The notes beneath the pieces were generated by a model that had not been told where the DNA came from, did not search any database, and worked only from the letters and a program-made list of their open reading frames with translations. A program made the position numbers and the translations under genes. Positions 61,500 to 64,000 of a DNA stretch of 64,000 nucleotides are shown piece after piece. The stretch comes from DAMBHY01 sp032068765 (lineage in GTDB: Bacteria; Bacteroidota; Bacteroidia; Bacteroidales; Dysgonomonadaceae): the NCBI GenBank assembly GCA_032068765.1, contig DAMBHY010000003.1:62001-126000 (forward strand). Direction: 5' to 3'. Within the stretch, counting starts at the first letter, position 1. Each line of letters starts with the position of its first letter.

Positions 61500-64000
61500 T
61501 TAACTGTTTTGACCGTGGCAATTTTTGAATTTTTTGCCGCTGCCACAGGGACATAAATCATTGCGACCTACTTTTTTCTCTACACGTATAGGTTGTACTT
61601 TCTGTTCTTGAGGTCTTGGCATTTCATTTCCTCCTGCACCTATCGATTCTTTTTGCAATTCATCCTTTTGAGTACGATATTTGCTATAATCGGTTTTTTG
61701 TTCAGGCGCAGCGTGACGAACTTCTGCTTCCTGGAACGGAATTTGTCCGCGCATCAGAATAGAAACAGCTTCTGCGTTTATATCATTCACCATTTGTTTA
61801 TACAAATTGAATGATTCAAGTTTGTAAATCAACAATGGATCTTTTTGCTCATAACTGGCATTTTGTACAGAATTGCGCAATTCGTCCATTTCACGAAGAT
61901 GTTCTTTCCAGTGTTCATCTATTGTATGAAGAATAATCGCTTTTTCAAAAGATTTTACTAAACCTTTTGCTCCTGACTCATAAGCTTCTTTCAAGTTAGT
62001 CGCAATGTTATATGTTTTTTTACCATCTGTGATTGGTATAAGAATGTTTTCATACATCGCCCCCTGATTCTCGTAAACTTGACGAATGACAGGAAGTGCA
62101 ATTTCAGCCATCTTTTCAGTCTTTCTTTTGAAACTGTCAATGGATGACTCGAAAATTCTGTCTGACTGTTCCGCAGGTTTCAAATCTTTCATTTCTTCTT
62201 CAGTAAATGGAATTTCATTTGCCATAACGCGATAAAGTTCCATTTTCATTCCTTCGTAGTAATCAGGATTTTGTGCTACGACATTTTTAGATGTTTCTTC
62301 CACCATATTTAGAACGTCCATTTCAATACGTTCACCCATCAAAGCATGACGACGGCGTTTGTAGATTACTTCACGTTGTGAATTCATAACATCATCATAT
62401 TCCAGCAAACGTTTACGGATTCCAAAGTTATTTTCTTCCACCTTCTTTTGTGCACGTTCTACGGATTTGCTCAGCATATCGTGTTCGAGAACATCACCCT
62501 CCTTGAATCCCATTTTGTCCATCAATCCAGCAATACGTTCAGTCGCAAATAAACGCATCAAATCATCTTCGAGAGAAACATAGAAAACAGAAGAACCAGG
62601 GTCACCTTGACGTCCTGCACGACCACGTAACTGACGGTCCACACGACGTGATTCATGACGCTCTGTACCGATAATCGCTAACCCCCCTGCAGCCTTTACC
62701 TCAGGTGACAATTTTATGTCCGTACCACGACCAGCCATGTTGGTTGCGATGGTTACTGTGCCGCTTTGTCCGGCAGTAGCGACAATTTCTGCCTCACGTT
62801 GGTGGAGTTTGGCATTCAAAACGTTGTGTTTGATTTTTCTCAAAGTAAGCATTCTACTGAGCAATTCAGAAATTTCCACAGAAGTTGTACCAACCAAAAC
62901 CGGACGTCCTGAATTTACCATTTTTTCAATTTCGTCGATAACAGCAGTATATTTTTCGCGTTTAGTTTTGTAAATACGGTCATTCATGTCATTACGCTGG
63001 ACTGGACGATTCGTAGGAATCACAACAACGTCTAGTTTGTAAATGTCCCACAACTCTCCTGCTTCTGTTTCCGCAGTACCTGTCATACCAGCCAACTTGT
63101 GATACATACGGAAATAGTTTTGAAGAGTAATTGTAGCGAAAGTTTGAGTTGCTGCTTCTACAGTTACGCGTTCTTTCGCTTCGATAGCTTGATGTAATCC
63201 GTCGGAATATCTACGACCTTCCATGATACGCCCAGTTTGCTCATCTACAATCTTTACTTTATTGTCAATTACTACATATTCGTCATCTTTTTCAAATAAA
63301 GTATATGCTTTTAACAACTGATTTATAGTATGAACGCGCTCTGATTTGATAGCGTAGTTTTGAATAATTTCGTCTTTTTTTGATGCTTTTTCTTCGTCTG
63401 ATGAAGAATCATTTTCTAATGCAGAAAGTTCAGTCGCGATGTCAGGCAAAACGAAAAATTGTGGGTCATCCGATTTTCCCGTTAAAAGGTCAATACCTTT
63501 TTCGGTAAGCTCTACTGTATTATTTTTTTCATCAATTACAAAATACAAAGGATCGGTAACTATGTGCATGTTACGGCTTTGGTCTTGCATATAAAACTCT
63601 TCAGTTTTCAGCATCGCAGCTTTTACTCCCTGCTCACTCAAGAATTTTATCAAAGGTTTATTTTTAGGCATACCTTTGTACGAACGGAAAAGTAATAATA
63701 CGCCTTCTTCCTGTTCTTTTTTATCCTGTGAAGCCATTTTACTTTTTGCTTCTGCAAGCAATTTGGTGGTAAGTTCTCTTTGTGCTTTCACAATAACTTC
63801 AACTCTCGGACGGTATTGGTCAAATAGTTGGTCATCGCCCTTAGGCACAGGACCGGAAATAATTAAAGGCGTACGAGCATCATCGATTAAAACGGAGTCA
63901 ACCTCGTCGACAATAGCGTAGTTATGTTTGCGTTGTACCAAATCTTTTGGCGAAACTGCCATATTGTCGCGTAAATAATCAAAACCGAATTCATTGTTCG
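61500..64000 (-). CDS. secA: Preprotein translocase ATPase SecA, 5' end outside the window
   Basis: Drives protein export through SecYEG. About 833 codons are in the window, starting from NEFGFDYLRDNMA, with DEVDSVLIDDARTPL, TNMAGRGTDIKL and RQLRGRAGRQGDPGSS. The C-terminus has the zinc knuckle CPCGSGKKFKNCHGQ. The region between the DEVD and the following helicase part carries insertions typical of Bacteroidota SecA. The ATG at 63962 is internal. Confidence 0.97.
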   Translation of the reverse strand, partial: NNEFGFDYLRDNMAVSPKDLVQRKHNYAIVDEVDSVLIDDARTPLIISGPVPKGDDQLFDQYRPRVEVIVKAQRELTTKLLAEAKSKMASQDKKEQEEGVLLLFRSYKGMPKNKPLIKFLSEQGVKAAMLKTEEFYMQDQSRNMHIVTDPLYFVIDEKNNTVELTEKGIDLLTGKSDDPQFFVLPDIATELSALENDSSSDEEKASKKDEIIQNYAIKSERVHTINQLLKAYTLFEKDDEYVVIDNKVKIVDEQTGRIMEGRRYSDGLHQAIEAKERVTVEAATQTFATITLQNYFRMYHKLAGMTGTAETEAGELWDIYKLDVVVIPTNRPVQRNDMNDRIYKTKREKYTAVIDEIEKMVNSGRPVLVGTTSVEISELLSRMLTLRKIKHNVLNAKLHQREAEIVATAGQSGTVTIATNMAGRGTDIKLSPEVKAAGGLAIIGTERHESRRVDRQLRGRAGRQGDPGSSVFYVSLEDDLMRLFATERIAGLMDKMGFKEGDVLEHDMLSKSVERAQKKVEENNFGIRKRLLEYDDVMNSQREVIYKRRRHALMGERIEMDVLNMVEETSKNVVAQNPDYYEGMKMELYRVMANEIPFTEEEMKDLKPAEQSDRIFESSIDSFKRKTEKMAEIALPVIRQVYENQGAMYENILIPITDGKKTYNIATNLKEAYESGAKGLVKSFEKAIILHTIDEHWKEHLREMDELRNSVQNASYEQKDPLLIYKLESFNLYKQMVNDINAEAVSILMRGQIPFQEAEVRHAAPEQKTDYSKYRTQKDELQKESIGAGGNEMPRPQEQKVQPIRVEKKVGRNDLCPCGSGKKFKNCHGQNS

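Noticed and set aside
1..64000. tRNA, rRNA or tmRNA genes
   Set aside because: No cloverleaf with a TTCRA arm or rRNA segment was found on reading either strand; a covariance search would be needed to exclude them fully.

Overview
The window looks like chromosomal DNA of a low-GC member of the Bacteroidota, most likely the order Bacteroidales. The reasons are the gene set and gene order (ftsX-DUF3098-uppP-truB-queA, DUF4492-cydA-cydB, pyrK-pyrD of the NAD-linked type, a TPR gene beside gyrA, a GreA/B-like factor with the Bacteroidota N-terminus), lipoproteins and outer-membrane proteins of Bacteroidota type, the rarity of clear Shine-Dalgarno sites, and many gene starts preceded by the Bacteroidota -7 promoter element TAnnTTTG (often TATCTTTG). 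No rRNA, tRNA or CRISPR array was seen. The genus cannot be fixed from the sequence alone.

Layout. 1-7.8 kb: a truncated acyl-CoA ligase, a hybrid LuxR-type regulator, lipB, a SPOR lipoprotein, a Tyr/Gly-rich secreted protein with an outer-membrane barrel protein, and a GreA/B-family factor. 7.8-10.7 kb: a repeat field with a 43-bp tandem array, a REP-associated tyrosine transposase (RAYT), and five copies of a unit repeating at exactly 213 bp, each holding two palindromes. 10.7-12.5 kb: a methyltransferase and panB. 12.6-21.7 kb: an acquired-looking island. It holds a broken IS481-type transposase, the 3' end of a group II intron, a leftward type I restriction-modification locus (hsdR, hsdS, hsdM) interrupted between hsdS and hsdM by a second, unrelated Y1 transposase with its own palindromes, and then the 5' part of a group II intron.

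21.7-41.6 kb is mostly housekeeping: an orphan HsdR-N-like nuclease divergent from AMP nucleosidase, holA, an XRE regulator with an operator-like cluster, pyrK-pyrD, ung, sufB standing alone, pheS, fba, cytochrome bd oxidase, rsmG, a metallo-hydrolase and gcvP. Around 41.8-42.0 kb lie five 13-bp palindromes spaced 41-42 bp apart, followed by a 40-residue Cys-rich gene. 42.4-64 kb: a serine hydrolase, the ftsX to folK cluster, a patatin and a GH13 enzyme overlapping by 4 bp, prs, and a leftward series with a tyrosine phosphatase, an HD hydrolase, pyrF, prfA, purM, a TPR protein, gyrA and a truncated secA.

The most unusual content is the coexistence of four palindromic repeat families (two tied to Y1 transposases, two as 42-43 bp periodic arrays with no visible enzyme), and a restriction-modification island bounded by the two halves of a group II intron in permuted order. 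Function of the arrays is not shown by the sequence.
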